Of a stretch of 33,555 bases of DNA, positions 1-7,838 are shown piece by piece. The position numbers and the translations under genes are program-made. The notes under the pieces were generated by a model. That model had not been told where the DNA came from. It did no database searches and was given only the letters and a program-made list of their open reading frames with translations. The stretch's first letter is position 1, and every line of letters begins with the position of its first letter. The DNA is from Thermoleophilia bacterium (GTDB lineage: Bacteria; Actinomycetota; Thermoleophilia; Miltoncostaeales; Miltoncostaeaceae). The stretch covers positions 1-33,555 of the forward strand of contig JAGQUM010000011.1 in the NCBI GenBank assembly GCA_020438485.1. Reading direction: 5' to 3'.

Positions 1-1
1 C

Positions 2-232
2 GTCACCGCCGGCATCGTCAGCGCGCTTAACCGCCGCGGCGACAACGGCATTCCCATGATCCAGACCGACGCGCCCATCAACCCGGGCAATTCCGGCGGG
101 GGCCTGTTCGACATGCAGGGGCGCCTCGTCGGCATTCCCACGTCCATTCGCGCGCCCGTGCCCGGAAACGTCGGCATCGGTTTCGCTGTTCCGTCATCGA
201 GGGTGCGCGCCCTCATGAATTCGGCACCCTAA
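2..232 (+). CDS. HtrA-like trypsin-fold serine protease, C-terminal fragment
   Basis: The window opens inside this gene, in frame from base 2, and 76 residues remain. The fragment has the S1C (HtrA/DegP) active-site block, [16 protein letters not shown], in which the Ser of GNSGG is the nucleophile. It continues with a GIGFAVPSS strand that is also typical of the family. The residue after GNSGG is Gly where most HtrA proteins have Pro. The protein stops about 40 residues after the catalytic Ser, so it has no C-terminal PDZ domain; whether it has an N-terminal membrane anchor cannot be seen. Such proteases usually act outside the membrane on misfolded proteins. The stop codon overlaps the AAGGAG ribosome-binding site of the following MoxR gene, so the two are probably co-transcribed. 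The family call is firm; the substrate is unknown. Confidence 0.85.
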   Translation, partial: VTAGIVSALNRRGDNGIPMIQTDAPINPGNSGGGLFDMQGRLVGIPTSIRAPVPGNVGIGFAVPSSRVRALMNSAP

Positions 233-244
233 GGAGACGCCCGC

Positions 245-1312
245 GTGAGTTCCCCCCAGAATCCGCCCCCGCCGCCGCCCTCCGCCGCGGCGGTCACGCA
301 GTCCGGCCCCGTCGTGGTGTCGTCCGCGTCGCCGCGCGAGCGCCTCGAGTCGGTGCTGTACGAGCTGCGACGCGTCATCGTCGGCCAGGATCGCCTGCTC
401 GACCGCGTGCTGGTGGCGCTCATCGGCCGCGGCCACATCCTGCTGGAGGGAGTCCCAGGCCTGGCCAAGACGCTGACGCTTGAGACCGTCGCGAAGGTCG
501 TCGGCGGCGACTTCTCGCGCATCCAGTTCACCCCCGACCTCGTCCCCAGCGACGTCGTGGGATCGCAGGTGCTCAACCGCCAGGGTGAGTTCACCACGCG
601 CCTGGGGCCCGTGTTCGCCAATTTCGTGCTGGCCGACGAGATCAACCGCGCACCGGCGAAGGTGCAGAGCGCGCTGCTGGAGGTGATGGCGGAGGGGCAC
701 GCGACGATCGCCGGCGAGACACACCCGGTGCCCAAGCCGTTCCTCGTGATGGCCACGCAGAACCCCATCGAGAACGAGGGCGTATACGCCCTGCCGGAGG
801 CCCAGGTCGACCGCTTCGCGATGAAGGTCATCGTGGATTACCCGACCGTCGCCGACGAGGAGGAGATCGTGCGTCGCATGGCGTCCGATCCGCCCGTACC
901 CAAGACCCTTCTGTCTGCCGACGAGTTGATTGCGCTGCAGGCGACCGCGGACGCGGTGTTCGTGGACCACCGGGTGCGGTCGTACGCGGTGAAGCTGGTC
1001 AACGCCACGCGCAACCCGGCCGACGAGGGCATGGGCGACCTGGCGCCGTACCTGGACGTGGGAGGCTCGCCGCGCGCGTCGCTGGGCCTGATCCGCGGCG
1101 CCCGGGCGCTGGCCGTGATGCGCGGCCGCAGCTTCGCCACGCCCCAGGACGTCCACGCGCTGTTCCACGACGTGCTGCGCCACCGCGTGGTGCTGAGTTA
1201 CGAGGCTCTGGCATCGGACGTCACGCCCGACCAGGTCCTGACCGCGATCCTCGAGGGCGTCCCCATGCCGGACGTGAGTCTGGGCCACGGCGCGCAGGAG
1301 GACGCGGCCTAG
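245..1312 (+). CDS. MoxR-family AAA+ ATPase
   Basis: A 355-residue MoxR ATPase (AAA_3 type). After a Pro-rich N-terminus of about 25 residues come Walker A GVPGLAKT (69-76), Walker B VLADEINRA with D131-E132, and the sensor-1 stretch ATQNP. The C-terminal lid follows. MoxR proteins act as chaperone-like ATPases and are often encoded beside DUF58 and VWA proteins, exactly as here, where they are thought to mature or remodel partner complexes. The GTG start is fixed by AAGGAG at 231-236, eight bases upstream. The gene leads a tight run: nine bases to DUF58, then two 4-base overlaps. The family is certain; the client of this module is not known from sequence. Confidence 0.96.
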   Translation: MSSPQNPPPPPPSAAAVTQSGPVVVSSASPRERLESVLYELRRVIVGQDRLLDRVLVALIGRGHILLEGVPGLAKTLTLETVAKVVGGDFSRIQFTPDLVPSDVVGSQVLNRQGEFTTRLGPVFANFVLADEINRAPAKVQSALLEVMAEGHATIAGETHPVPKPFLVMATQNPIENEGVYALPEAQVDRFAMKVIVDYPTVADEEEIVRRMASDPPVPKTLLSADELIALQATADAVFVDHRVRSYAVKLVNATRNPADEGMGDLAPYLDVGGSPRASLGLIRGARALAVMRGRSFATPQDVHALFHDVLRHRVVLSYEALASDVTPDQVLTAILEGVPMPDVSLGHGAQEDAA

Positions 1313-1321
1313 CCCGCGGCC

Positions 1322-2248
1322 ATGGCCACCGTCGCCCCCGACACCACCCCGGCCCGCAGCCGGGCGTCCATCGACGCGCTGCTGCGCCGCGTGGAGCTGC
1401 GCGTGGGACGCCGCCTCGACGGAGTCCTGCAGGGAGAGCGCCGGGGCCGGCGCCCCGGCCCCGGCGGCGACGTGTCGCTGACCCGTCAGTACGAGCCCGG
1501 CGACGACGTGCGCTGGATCGACTGGCCGCTGACGGCCCGCACGGGGGAGGCGATGGTGCGGGTGCCCGAGCTGGAACCGGTGCTCACCGCCTGGGCGCTG
1601 GTCGACCGGTCGGCGTCCATGCGGTTCGGCAGCGCCGTCACCACGAAGGGCGACCTCGCCCTCGAGGCCCTGGCGGGCCTCGGCACGATCCTGCGCCGCC
1701 GCGGCGACCGGCTGGGCGTGGCCGCCAGCGCCACCGGCGGCCTCGACCTGATGCGCCCGCCCGTGGGCGATCGGCGCGGCCTGTCCGCGTCACTCGAGGC
1801 CGTGGCGCGCATGCCCGGGGGCGAGCGCGAGGGCCGCACCGACCTGGCCGCCGCCGTCGCGGCCGTCGGCAAGGTCGCGCGTCACCGCGGGGCGGTGTTC
1901 GTCATCTCCGACTTCCCGCACTCGGACGCGCTGGAGAACGCGCTCGGCACGCTGGCCCGGCGCCAGGAGGTGTTCGCCGTCGAGGTGCGCGACCCGCGCG
2001 AGCGCGAGCTTCCCGACCTGGGGGTGGTGCGGTTGCGCGACATGGAGACGGGCGGCACGCGCCTGGTCGACACTGCCGACCCGCGGTTTCGTGCGCGCAT
2101 GGCCGCGGTGGCCGCTGAGCGCGAGGCCGCGACCCGCTCCATGCTGCGGCGCGTGCGGGCGTTCCACGCCGTCGTCGACACCGACGGCGACTGGGTCCTG
2201 TCGCTGGCCCGCGCCCTGATGCCCGTCCGTGGACGGAGGGTGTCGTGA
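1322..2248 (+). CDS. DUF58 domain protein (MoxR partner)
   Basis: A 308-residue protein with the DUF58 hallmark PGDDVRWIDW at residues 59-68, followed by a VWA-like segment (ALVDRSASM) that has lost the full metal-site pattern. It has no membrane segment or signal peptide, so it is probably cytoplasmic or bound to the membrane through the VWA proteins encoded next. DUF58 proteins almost always sit beside MoxR ATPases. The ATG lies nine bases after the MoxR stop, with no clear Shine-Dalgarno site. Its stop overlaps the GTG of the next gene as GTGA at 2245-2248, which suggests translational coupling. Confidence 0.93.
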   Translation: MATVAPDTTPARSRASIDALLRRVELRVGRRLDGVLQGERRGRRPGPGGDVSLTRQYEPGDDVRWIDWPLTARTGEAMVRVPELEPVLTAWALVDRSASMRFGSAVTTKGDLALEALAGLGTILRRRGDRLGVAASATGGLDLMRPPVGDRRGLSASLEAVARMPGGEREGRTDLAAAVAAVGKVARHRGAVFVISDFPHSDALENALGTLARRQEVFAVEVRDPRERELPDLGVVRLRDMETGGTRLVDTADPRFRARMAAVAAEREAATRSMLRRVRAFHAVVDTDGDWVLSLARALMPVRGRRVS

Positions 2249-3180
2249 GCTTCGTCTGGCCGTGGGCCCTGTGGCTCGTGCCGCTGGTCGCCGGGCTCGT
2301 CGCGCTGGGCGCATGGTGGCGCCGGCGCCGCACCGACGCCGGTGGGCTGCCGTATCCGGACCTCGACGTGTTCGATGCGGTTGCCGTGACGCCGCGTCGG
2401 CGGCGCTTCGTCCCCGTGGTTCTCGCGGTGCTGGGGCTGTTCGCGCTGGCGCTCGGCGTCGCGCGTCCCCAGGCGGAGCGCAGCGTGCCGCGCGACAAGG
2501 CCACGGTGATGCTGGCCATCGACGTGTCGGGGTCCATGTCGGCCGAGGACGTCACCCCGACGCGCCTGGAGGCGGCGCAGAAGGCGGCGCTGCAGTTCGC
2601 CGACGAGATGCCGCGCACGTTCCAGGTGGGGCTCGTGGCGTTCTCGGGCAGCGCGTCCGTGATCGTGCCCCCCACGACCGACCGCGAGCAACTGCGCCAC
2701 GGCATCGAGCAGCTCGTGCCCGACGGCGATACCGCCATCGGCGACGCGCTGCTGACGTCGCTGCGGGCCATCTCCGAGTCGCAGGGCGGCGTGGCCGTGC
2801 CCGACTCCGCCCGGATCCTCCTGCTGTCCGACGGCACCAACCGCACCGGGACGTCACTGGAGGACGCCATCCCGCAGATCCAGGCGGCGAAGGTCCCCGT
2901 CTACACGGTGGCGCTGGGCACGCCGGACGGCACGCTCTACAACGGGCAGCCCGTGCCGCCGAGCCCGGAGACCATGAAGTCGGTGGCCGAGTCCACCGGC
3001 GGCGAGAGCTTCGCCGCCGAGGACTCCGCATCGGTCAGCGACGTGTACCGCAACCTCGGCCGGTTCATCGGGACCGTGCGTGAGCAGCACGATGTCACCG
3101 ACTGGTTCGTGGGCGCCGCGATGGCGCTGCTGCTGGCGTCTGCCGCCGCGTGGTGGCGGTGGGGGGTGAGGCTGGGATGA
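2245..3180 (+). CDS. BatA-like membrane VWA-domain protein
   Basis: A 311-residue protein with membrane helices near residues 3-25 and 53-73, a von Willebrand A domain from about 85 to 265, and a final helix near 287-308. The metal-ion-dependent adhesion site is intact as DVSGSM (93-98), with a TPTR segment after it. This architecture matches the BatA/BatB proteins of MoxR-DUF58-VWA operons. In some bacteria these are linked to stress tolerance, but the function is not settled. GGAGGG at 2235-2240 serves the GTG start at 2245. The gene overlaps DUF58 and the next VWA gene by four bases each, so the proteins are likely made together and may form one membrane complex. Confidence 0.92.
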   Translation: MSFVWPWALWLVPLVAGLVALGAWWRRRRTDAGGLPYPDLDVFDAVAVTPRRRRFVPVVLAVLGLFALALGVARPQAERSVPRDKATVMLAIDVSGSMSAEDVTPTRLEAAQKAALQFADEMPRTFQVGLVAFSGSASVIVPPTTDREQLRHGIEQLVPDGDTAIGDALLTSLRAISESQGGVAVPDSARILLLSDGTNRTGTSLEDAIPQIQAAKVPVYTVALGTPDGTLYNGQPVPPSPETMKSVAESTGGESFAAEDSASVSDVYRNLGRFIGTVREQHDVTDWFVGAAMALLLASAAAWWRWGVRLG

Positions 3181-4166
3181 TGGACGCGCTCGCGCAGTTC
3201 GATTGGGCGGCACCCGGGTGGCTGTGGGCCCTCGTGGCCGTGCCCGTCGTGGCGGTGGCCATGCTGCTGGCCGGCCGGCGCCGCTCCGGGGGAGCGTCGC
3301 GCTACGCCGACCCGGCCGTGATGGGGTCCCGCCTGGCGGGGCCGCGGCGCCCGGGCCGGGTCGTGGCGGGCGTGCTCGCCGTGCTGGCACTGGCGGCCGG
3401 CACGCTGGCCATGGCGCGACCCACGAAGCTCGTGAACGACCGGCAGTCACGCGGCACCGTGATGCTCGTGATCGACGTGTCGGACTCGATGAAGAAGACC
3501 GACCTGCAGCCCACGCGGCTGGCCGTGGCGCAGGACGCCGCCCGCCGGTTCATCGAGTCCGCGCCGAAGGACGTCCGCATCGGCCTGGTCGCCATGGCCG
3601 GGGCCGTGGACGTGGTGGCCGCGCCCACCACGGACCGCCCCCGGTTGCTGGAGGCCCTGCGCACGCGCTTCTCGTCGACCCGCTACGGCACCGTGATCGG
3701 TGACTCGATCGCGGCGTCCGTGCAGTCGCTGCGCGCCTCCGGGGCGCTCACGCCGCCGCCGGCCACGTCGGCCGACTCGGCCGGGCGCATACTGCTGATC
3801 ACCGACGGCGCGCAGGTGGGCGGGGGCGTCAGCCCGGAGCAGGGCGCGCAGATCGCCGCCGCGGCGCGGGTGCCCGTCTACACCATCATGATCGGCAACG
3901 ACCCCGGGCTGCCGAACCAGGCGACGCCGCCGGACACGCTGGGGGCCATCGCGTCCACGACCGGCGGCGTGTTCGCGCAGACCGCCACCGCGGACGACCT
4001 GCGTCGCGTGTTCGCCGACATGGGTCGCGTGCTGGCGCCCGACCCGAAGACGGTCGACTACGCGTGGGTTCCTGCCGCCGCCGCGCTGGGTCTGCTTCTT
4101 CTGGCCGGTGCGGCGCTGGTGGTCATCCCGGCGTCGGAGCGCCGCGCGCGCCCGGCGACCGCCTGA
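3177..4166 (+). CDS. BatB-like membrane VWA-domain protein
   Basis: A 329-residue paralogue of the preceding gene: N-terminal helices, a VWA domain with intact metal site DVSDSM (100-105), and a C-terminal helix. I place the start at ATG 3177, which forms ATGA with the preceding stop, matching the coupling used throughout the window; an upstream in-phase GTG at 3150 would lengthen it by nine residues. It is the last gene of the MoxR module. Its final 44 bases overlap the end of the convergent ROK kinase gene, so no intergenic terminator separates the two transcripts. Confidence 0.9.
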   Translation: MMDALAQFDWAAPGWLWALVAVPVVAVAMLLAGRRRSGGASRYADPAVMGSRLAGPRRPGRVVAGVLAVLALAAGTLAMARPTKLVNDRQSRGTVMLVIDVSDSMKKTDLQPTRLAVAQDAARRFIESAPKDVRIGLVAMAGAVDVVAAPTTDRPRLLEALRTRFSSTRYGTVIGDSIAASVQSLRASGALTPPPATSADSAGRILLITDGAQVGGGVSPEQGAQIAAAARVPVYTIMIGNDPGLPNQATPPDTLGAIASTTGGVFAQTATADDLRRVFADMGRVLAPDPKTVDYAWVPAAAALGLLLLAGAALVVIPASERRARPATA

Positions 4167-5091
4167 TCTCGCCCAGGAGGGCCGCGCCGACCGCCCCGGC
4201 GCGCTCGCCCAGCGCGGCGACGCGGATGTCGGGTGGCGGGCGCAGGTCGGTGGCGTACAGCAGCCGGGCGAACCAGGCGCGGACCGGCTCCAGGTAGAGG
4301 TCGGCGCCGGCGGCGAGGCCCCCTCCCAGCACGAAAGCGGCGGGGTCCAGCGCGTTCGTGAGGTTGGCCATGCCCAGCGCCACCCAGCGGGCGAACTCGT
4401 CGACCACGGCCAGGGCGTCCGGGTCCCCGGCCCGGGCGGCCTCCTGCACGTGCTCGCCCCGCACCGCCTGGACGTCTCCCCCGGCGGAGGCCACGACGTC
4501 GCGGAGCCCGCCGCCCCACGCCGCGTCGCGGGCCAGGCGCGCCAGCCCCGTGCCGGACGCGAAGCGCTCCCAGCAGCCCCTCCGGCCGCAGGGGCACGGT
4601 GGCCCGTCGGGGTCGACGGTCATGTGGCCGAACTCCCCGGCGAACCCGTTGCGGCCGGTGACCAGGCGTCCGGACGTCACCACCCCGCCGCCGATACCCG
4701 TCCCCAGGGTCACCATCACCACGTCGTCACATCCGCGGGCGGCGCCCAGCCTCCATTCCGCGGCCGTCGCGCACGTCGCGTCGTTGGCCACCCACGGGCG
4801 CATGCCGATCCGCGGCTCCAGCGCGTCGGCGACGGCCAGCCCTGCCATCGCACGCAGGTGGGCCGAGGCCACCAGCCCGCCGCGGTGCGTGACCAGGCCC
4901 GGCATGCCGACGCCGACGCTGCTGGCCGGGCCCAGCTCAGCCACGATGCCGGCGAGGGCGTCCACCAGCTCGCCCGACGTGGCGGGGGTGGGTACGCGGG
5001 CGGTGCGCGTCACGCCCCCGTCGGCGTCCAGGGCGACGCCGAGGCACTTCGTGCCGCCCACGTCGATGCCGATGCGCGCCGCCGCGGTCAG
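4123..5091 (-). CDS. ROK-family sugar kinase, probable glucokinase
   Basis: The reading frame carries the ROK kinase signatures: phosphate-1 motif IDVGGTK, a GTGIGGG phosphate-2 loop, and the zinc-binding CPCGRRGCWE motif preceded by GHMTVD. Glucokinase (glucose plus ATP to glucose-6-phosphate) is the likeliest activity; N-acetylmannosamine or fructose kinase cannot be excluded. The start is odd. The first ATG/GTG/TTG in frame is GTG at 5061, which would delete the Asp of DVGGT. A CTG at 5091 gives a 322-residue protein with D10 in place and forms CTGA with the stop of the upstream gene. I therefore take CTG as the probable start. It is the last gene of the glcDEF transcript. Confidence 0.87.
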   Translation of the reverse strand: MTAAARIGIDVGGTKCLGVALDADGGVTRTARVPTPATSGELVDALAGIVAELGPASSVGVGMPGLVTHRGGLVASAHLRAMAGLAVADALEPRIGMRPWVANDATCATAAEWRLGAARGCDDVVMVTLGTGIGGGVVTSGRLVTGRNGFAGEFGHMTVDPDGPPCPCGRRGCWERFASGTGLARLARDAAWGGGLRDVVASAGGDVQAVRGEHVQEAARAGDPDALAVVDEFARWVALGMANLTNALDPAAFVLGGGLAAGADLYLEPVRAWFARLLYATDLRPPPDIRVAALGERAGAVGAALLGEIRRSPGARGAPTPG

Positions 5092-5534
5092 CGGTCCACC
5101 GGCTCCCAGGCCGACGGGGGCGCAGCCTCGGGAAACCGGGGCAGGCCGTCGTCAGGGATGGCCTCCCACGGGGCCGCGAACGCCGTGAACTGGCGAAACG
5201 ACGGCACCACGCCGGGGTCGCCGTCGAGCAGCCCCATCCTCACGGCGACGGCGGGACGCGGATGACCGGCGGGGCGCATCGACGCGATGGCCGACCCGCA
5301 GCGCGCGCAGAACACCTTGTGACTCCCCGAGGCGGACGTCCACGCGCCCAGGGCGCCGTCCTCCGCGATGATGTGCACGCTGTCGGCGGGGGCCAGGGCC
5401 GACGGGGCCGCGGCGGTGCCCGTGCGGCGACGGCACACGCCGCAGTGACAGTACCCGGCGCCGATGAACGGCCCGGCCACCTCCACCCGCACCGCCCCGC
5501 AGTTGCAGCGGCCGGCGTGGACGGTGTCGCTCAC
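5088..5534 (-). CDS. GFA/CENP-V-fold zinc protein
   Basis: A 148-residue protein of the glutathione-dependent formaldehyde-activating (GFA) fold. Zinc ligands are visible as CNCG (10-13), CHCGVC (29-34) and FCARCG (75-80), the family's standard layout. Characterised members bind glutathione adducts, but most are of unknown function, and actinobacteria generally lack glutathione, so a literal formaldehyde-activating role is doubtful. The GTG start at 5534 overlaps the stop of glcF as GTGA (5531-5534). The downstream end overlaps the proposed CTG start of the ROK kinase, placing it firmly inside the glycolate oxidase operon. Confidence 0.88.
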   Translation of the reverse strand: MSDTVHAGRCNCGAVRVEVAGPFIGAGYCHCGVCRRRTGTAAAPSALAPADSVHIIAEDGALGAWTSASGSHKVFCARCGSAIASMRPAGHPRPAVAVRMGLLDGDPGVVPSFRQFTAFAAPWEAIPDDGLPRFPEAAPPSAWEPVDR

Positions 5535-6769
5535 GTCCGCTCCCGCGGGCGCAGAAGCTCCACCGGGTGACGCACGTCGACGTCGGCGCCGATCTCGCGC
5601 AGGCCCGCGGCGATCTGGGCGGCGCAGCCCGGGTTGGCGCAGGCCACGGTGTCTGCGCCCGACGCGGCGATCGCCCGGGCTTTGGACAGCCTCAGCTCGG
5701 CCGACATCTCGGGTTGCAGCACGCTGTACATCCCCGCGGCCCCGCAGCAGCGCCCGTCGTCCGGGATCTCCACGGGGCGCGCGCCGGATGCGGCGACCAT
5801 GCGCCGCGTCTCGGCGCGGATCCCCTGGCCGTTGACGTGATGGCAGGCGTCGTGGACCGCCACCGGGCGGGTGGTGGTGGCCTCGGACGGGACGTCGAGC
5901 TCCAGCACGTCCCGCACGCGCGCGGCCATCGCGTGCGCCCGCCCGGCCCACGCCGGGTCGTCGGCCAGCAGGTGCCCCCACTGCTTCATGTGGGCGCTGC
6001 ATCCCGCGGAGTTCACCACCACCGCCTCCGCGCCGAGGGCCTCGAACTCGGCGATGCGGGCGCGGGCCATCCGCCGGGCGGCCTGCGGGTGCCCGTAGTG
6101 GGCGGCAAGCGCGCCACAGCATCCGCCGTCGGGCATCACGGCCGTGTGCCCGCACGCCGCGACGGCCCGCATTGTGGCTTCCTGCACGGGGCGGAACGCC
6201 ACGTCCATGACACAGCCGCGCAGCACGGCGGCGACGGGGCCGGACCCGAGGCGGACGGGCATCCGCCGGGCGAGCCGGGGAAGGCTCACCCGGGGCGCCC
6301 CCGCCGTCATGCGCTCGGGCAGCAGGCGATCGATCCGCAGGGCCTGCGTCACGCCGAGGCCCACGGCCATCGCCCGCATGGCCCACGTGCGCGACATCAC
6401 CTGGCCCAGCGCGAGCCCCCGCAGGCCTCGCACGCGGACCGGGCGGGTGACCTCCACCTGCGCGCGGGCCGCCTCGATCATGCGCCCGTACGGCACGCCG
6501 CTGGGGCAGGCCGTCTCGCACGCCCGGCAGGCCAGGCACTCGTCCATCATGGCCGCGAACGCCCCGTCCACCCCCGCGCGCCCCTCCTGCACGGCGCGCA
6601 TGGCGGCGACGCGCCCCCGGGGCGCGGCCGTCTCGCGGCCGGTCAGGCGGAACGTGGGGCAGTGGGGCAGGCACAGGCCACACGCCACGCACTTGACGAT
6701 GTCGTCCTCGGCGGGCGCGGGCGCGCCCGGCAGCCAGCGGGCCCCGCCGGATGTGGTGGATGCGTCCAT
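5531..6769 (-). CDS. glcF: glycolate oxidase iron-sulfur subunit GlcF
   Basis: A 412-residue protein with two 4Fe-4S ferredoxin motifs, CVACGLCLPHCP (27-38) and CLACRACETACP (78-89). Two CCG-type cysteine-rich domains follow, recognisable from GGCCGAL and GRCCGAAG. This is the standard GlcF layout and length. GlcF passes electrons from the flavoprotein subunits GlcD and GlcE to the respiratory chain when glycolate is oxidised to glyoxylate. It follows glcE after 13 bases and overlaps the GFA gene by four. A related D-lactate or other 2-hydroxyacid substrate is possible, but the three-subunit arrangement favours glycolate. Confidence 0.93.
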   Translation of the reverse strand: MDASTTSGGARWLPGAPAPAEDDIVKCVACGLCLPHCPTFRLTGRETAAPRGRVAAMRAVQEGRAGVDGAFAAMMDECLACRACETACPSGVPYGRMIEAARAQVEVTRPVRVRGLRGLALGQVMSRTWAMRAMAVGLGVTQALRIDRLLPERMTAGAPRVSLPRLARRMPVRLGSGPVAAVLRGCVMDVAFRPVQEATMRAVAACGHTAVMPDGGCCGALAAHYGHPQAARRMARARIAEFEALGAEAVVVNSAGCSAHMKQWGHLLADDPAWAGRAHAMAARVRDVLELDVPSEATTTRPVAVHDACHHVNGQGIRAETRRMVAASGARPVEIPDDGRCCGAAGMYSVLQPEMSAELRLSKARAIAASGADTVACANPGCAAQIAAGLREIGADVDVRHPVELLRPRERT

Positions 6770-6782
6770 GGCAGGACCGACG

Positions 6783-7838
6783 CTACACCCGGGCGGGCGC
6801 GTCGCCCACGAAGGCCCCCGGATTCAGCACACCGCCGGGGTCGAACGCGTCGCGCAGGCGGCGCATGATCGCGAGGCCCGGCGGCGCCGGACCCCACGGG
6901 TCGGCGCGGAACTCGTTCGGCCCGAACACCTCGCCGTGCCCGCCGCGGGCCGTGGCCAGCGTGCGCAGGGGCCCGATCTCGTCGGGCGTGGGGACCTCCA
7001 CGCGGCAGGTCCCCACCCCGAGCAGCGCCCGGTAGCGCAGGCTCGCGTCGTCGAGGTCGCGGGCGAGGGTGGGCAGCAGGGCGGGGCTGACGGCCAGGTC
7101 CATCACCGCCGGTGCGGCCAGGTCCACCCGCGGGGCGTCGACGGCGGTCAGACCGGCGGGGGCACGGACGTCCGCCGGGGCGCCGATGAGGTGCAGCCAC
7201 AGGCGGCCCGGCTCCCGCACGAGGGCCGCGGGCCGGTACACGTCGCGCGTCAGCCGCGCCGCCAGGCCGCGCAGCACGTCCCCGTCGTCCTCCCGCACGA
7301 ACCACCCGGAGGACAGGGGACGGGGCCACAGCTTCAGCGTCGCCTCGACGATCACGCCCAGCGTGCCGCGCGCGCCCACCTGGAGGCGCGGCACGTCGTA
7401 GCCGGCCACGCCCTTCACCGTGCGGCCCCCGGCGCGCACCAGCCGCCCGTCACCGGTGCAGACCACGATCTCCAGCACCGAGTCGCGGACCGGGCCCCAG
7501 CGCAGCCGGTCGAGGCCGCCTGCGGCCGTCGCCAGGATGCCTCCCACGCTCGCGCCCTCGCGGTGCGCGGGCTGGGGCCACACCTGCCCGTGGGCGGCCG
7601 CCAGTTCGTGGACCCGGGAGGCGGGCAGGCCCGCCTCGACGGTCAGCGTGAGGTCGGCGGGCTGATGGTCGACGACGCGGTCGAGGCCGCGGGTCGACAC
7701 CTGCCCGTCGATGGCCGAGGGGATGCCGGCGGGTCGCGCCGAGCCCGCACCGCGGACGGCCAGCCTGGTACCCGCAGCCGTGGCGTCGGCCAGAAGCGCG
7801 GCGAGGGCGTCGCGGTCCGGGGGGGCCTCGGTGTTCAC
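6783..7838 (-). CDS. glcE: glycolate oxidase FAD-binding subunit GlcE
   Basis: A 351-residue FAD-linked oxidase subunit of the FAD_binding_4 (PCMH) type, close to the usual GlcE length. The FAD-binding half shows GASVGGILATAAGG, RDSVLEIVVCTGDG, GRTVKGVAGYD and a GTLGVIVEATLKLWP block. Compared with GlcD it lacks the long substrate/cap region. The GTG start at 7838 overlaps the stop of glcD as GTGA (7835-7838). GlcE works with GlcD and GlcF as a membrane-associated glycolate:acceptor oxidoreductase. Confidence 0.92.
   Translation of the reverse strand: MNTEAPPDRDALAALLADATAAGTRLAVRGAGSARPAGIPSAIDGQVSTRGLDRVVDHQPADLTLTVEAGLPASRVHELAAAHGQVWPQPAHREGASVGGILATAAGGLDRLRWGPVRDSVLEIVVCTGDGRLVRAGGRTVKGVAGYDVPRLQVGARGTLGVIVEATLKLWPRPLSSGWFVREDDGDVLRGLAARLTRDVYRPAALVREPGRLWLHLIGAPADVRAPAGLTAVDAPRVDLAAPAVMDLAVSPALLPTLARDLDDASLRYRALLGVGTCRVEVPTPDEIGPLRTLATARGGHGEVFGPNEFRADPWGPAPPGLAIMRRLRDAFDPGGVLNPGAFVGDAPARV

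Noticed and set aside
194-1288. Open frame antisense to the MoxR gene
   Set aside because: Artefact of high G+C content; the sense strand carries clear AAA motifs.
4108-5265. Plus-strand open frame across the ROK kinase and GFA genes
   Set aside because: It lies opposite two genes with intact motifs and has no recognisable domain.
5535-6692. Apparent N-terminal extension of the GFA protein
   Set aside because: The frame stays open only because it shadows glcF in another phase; the GTG at 5534 with GTGA overlap gives a normal GFA length.
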